Shown in pieces: positions 51,080 to 51,856 of a stretch of DNA of 51,856 bases. The stretch is taken from contig NZ_QAJI01000005.1 in NCBI RefSeq assembly GCF_003852495.1, forward strand, positions 360,239 through 412,094. The letters are read 5' to 3'. How positions within the stretch are numbered: position 1 is the first letter of the stretch; the number at the start of each line of letters is the position of its first letter. This DNA is from Taibaiella sp. KBW10. GTDB lineage: Bacteria; Bacteroidota; Bacteroidia; Chitinophagales; Chitinophagaceae. The notes under the pieces are model-generated. The model was given only the letters and a program-made list of their open reading frames with translations, was not told the DNA's origin and ran no database searches. Position numbers and translations under genes: made by a program.

Positions 51080-51790
51080 ATGATTACAAAAGAGACCTTT
51101 CAACGATATAACCGGCAAATACTGATTCCCGAGATCGGGATACAGGGCCAGACCAAGATACAGGCAGCCAAGGTTCTGGTGGTGGGTGCGGGTGGCCTGG
51201 GCTGTCCGGTATTACAATACCTGGCCGCTGCAGGGGTGGGCACGATCGGCATCATCGATTTTGATACCGTGGCCCTTCATAATTTGCACCGGCAGCTCTT
51301 ACATAAGGAAGAAAGTATCGGGTGTGCTAAGGTGACCAGCGCTTTAGAACACCTGAAATCCTTGAACAGTAATCCACACTATAATATATACCAGGCCGCC
51401 TTAAGTACAGACAACATTATGCCAATTGTGGGGGCTTATGACATCATCGTAGATGGTTCCGATAATTTTGCCACCCGTTACCTGGTGAATGATACCTGCG
51501 TGGCCTTAGGGAAGCCCCTGGTTTATGGCAGCATTCTCAATTTTGAAGGGCAGATGGCCGTCTTTAACCAAGCAGGGTCCAAAAATCTCCGGGATTTGTT
51601 TCCTCAGCCACCCGATGCAGAAGCGGTTCCCGATTGCGACAGTAATGGTGTAGTCGGAACCTTACCCGGCATTATCGGAACCATGATGGCACAGGAAACG
51701 ATAAAAATGATCGTAGGTATGCCCGTACTGCGTAATGAACTCTTATTGTTCCAAACCCGGAACTGGCGTTTGCAAAAAATAAATTTCTAA
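51080..51790 (+). CDS. thiF: ThiS adenylyltransferase ThiF (HesA/MoeB/ThiF family)
   Basis: Adenylates the ThiS C-terminus and helps transfer sulfur. 236 residues with the ATP loop GAGGLG (36-41), the NLHRQ arginine (R71), DGSDNFATRY (125-134) and the persulfide-type cysteine in PDCDSNGVVG (C186, equivalent to E. coli ThiF C184). Both zinc Cys pairs are missing: the first site reads NLRD at 169-172 and the protein ends before the second CxxC. It is the last gene of the operon and precedes a hairpin at 51805. Confidence 0.93.
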   Translation: MITKETFQRYNRQILIPEIGIQGQTKIQAAKVLVVGAGGLGCPVLQYLAAAGVGTIGIIDFDTVALHNLHRQLLHKEESIGCAKVTSALEHLKSLNSNPHYNIYQAALSTDNIMPIVGAYDIIVDGSDNFATRYLVNDTCVALGKPLVYGSILNFEGQMAVFNQAGSKNLRDLFPQPPDAEAVPDCDSNGVVGTLPGIIGTMMAQETIKMIVGMPVLRNELLLFQTRNWRLQKINF

Positions 51791-51804
51791 GTATTTTATT
51801 TCGC

Positions 51805-51835
51805 TTATCGACTATTAAATTAGTCGGTAATTTTT
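51805..51835 (+). terminator. Terminator of the thiamin operon
   Basis: A 10-bp stem with one G.U pair (51805-51814 with 51821-51830) closes a 6-base loop and is followed by T5. It lies 15 bases past the thiF stop; the remainder of the window has no further gene. Confidence 0.7.
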
Positions 51836-51856
51836 AAATAGCCTGTTTAAGGGTCG

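Overview
The window comes from a member of the Bacteroidota. It is probably a Chitinophagaceae-like or Sphingobacteriia-like aerobe, but the family-level call is only an inference. The evidence is a GLPGLI-family protein beside an outer-membrane barrel, a type IX secretion (T9SS) sorting-domain remnant, a 605-residue YidC, a two-component propeller kinase, a kynurenine 3-monooxygenase, and promoters with the Bacteroidota -7 box TAnnTTTG and little Shine-Dalgarno use. I see no rRNA, tRNA, CRISPR array, insertion sequence or phage gene. The segment looks like ordinary chromosomal core with small accessory patches.

Layout. 1-2.8 kb: a class I aminotransferase and hisS, divergent. 2.8-9.7 kb: mostly minus-strand envelope genes: a decayed T9SS surface protein, an alpha/beta hydrolase with an exported partner, an outer-membrane protein, a DinB-like protein, thioredoxin and a FadL-like porin. 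9.8-18 kb: an LEA-like helical repeat protein, thyA with a gamma-carbonic anhydrase, a SirB1-like protein, aroE, a GHL10 glycoside hydrolase, a CPA1 antiporter and yidC. 18-24.3 kb: a minus-strand phospholipid operon (CPBP protease, cdsA, psd, a hypothetical) and a GH3/beta-lactamase-fold fusion. 24.5-26.7 kb: an ECF sigma factor with small membrane proteins and Hsp20, split by an inverted-repeat-rich noncoding stretch. 26.7-35.4 kb: GLPGLI plus barrel, omega-amidase plus thioesterase, a FAH-family enzyme and a large sensor kinase. 35.5-45.6 kb: housekeeping and catabolic genes (RidA/2-aminomuconate deaminase-like, ispE, cobalamin adenosyltransferase, fabD, kmo, a sialidase-like propeller, HutD, a second CPA1 antiporter, GNAT). 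45.6-51.8 kb: a complete thiamin operon, TPP riboswitch-thiS-thiC-tenI-like-thiE-thiG-thiH-thiF, closed by a terminator.

How the genes work together. The thiamin operon holds both branches (ThiC for the pyrimidine; ThiS, ThiF, ThiG and ThiH for the thiazole) and the joining enzyme ThiE, under one TPP-sensing leader whose expression platform can occlude the thiS start codon. CdsA and Psd are successive steps of phosphatidylethanolamine synthesis, and YidC lies convergent to them. Many gene ends carry very long near-perfect hairpins that look like bidirectional terminators between convergent genes. The most unusual items are the broken T9SS substrate, the start-occluding TPP leader, the divergent promoter palindrome at 38.09 kb, a ThiF lacking both zinc Cys pairs, and the ECF/Hsp20 patch with its inverted-repeat insert. 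I did not find a clearly novel multi-gene system.
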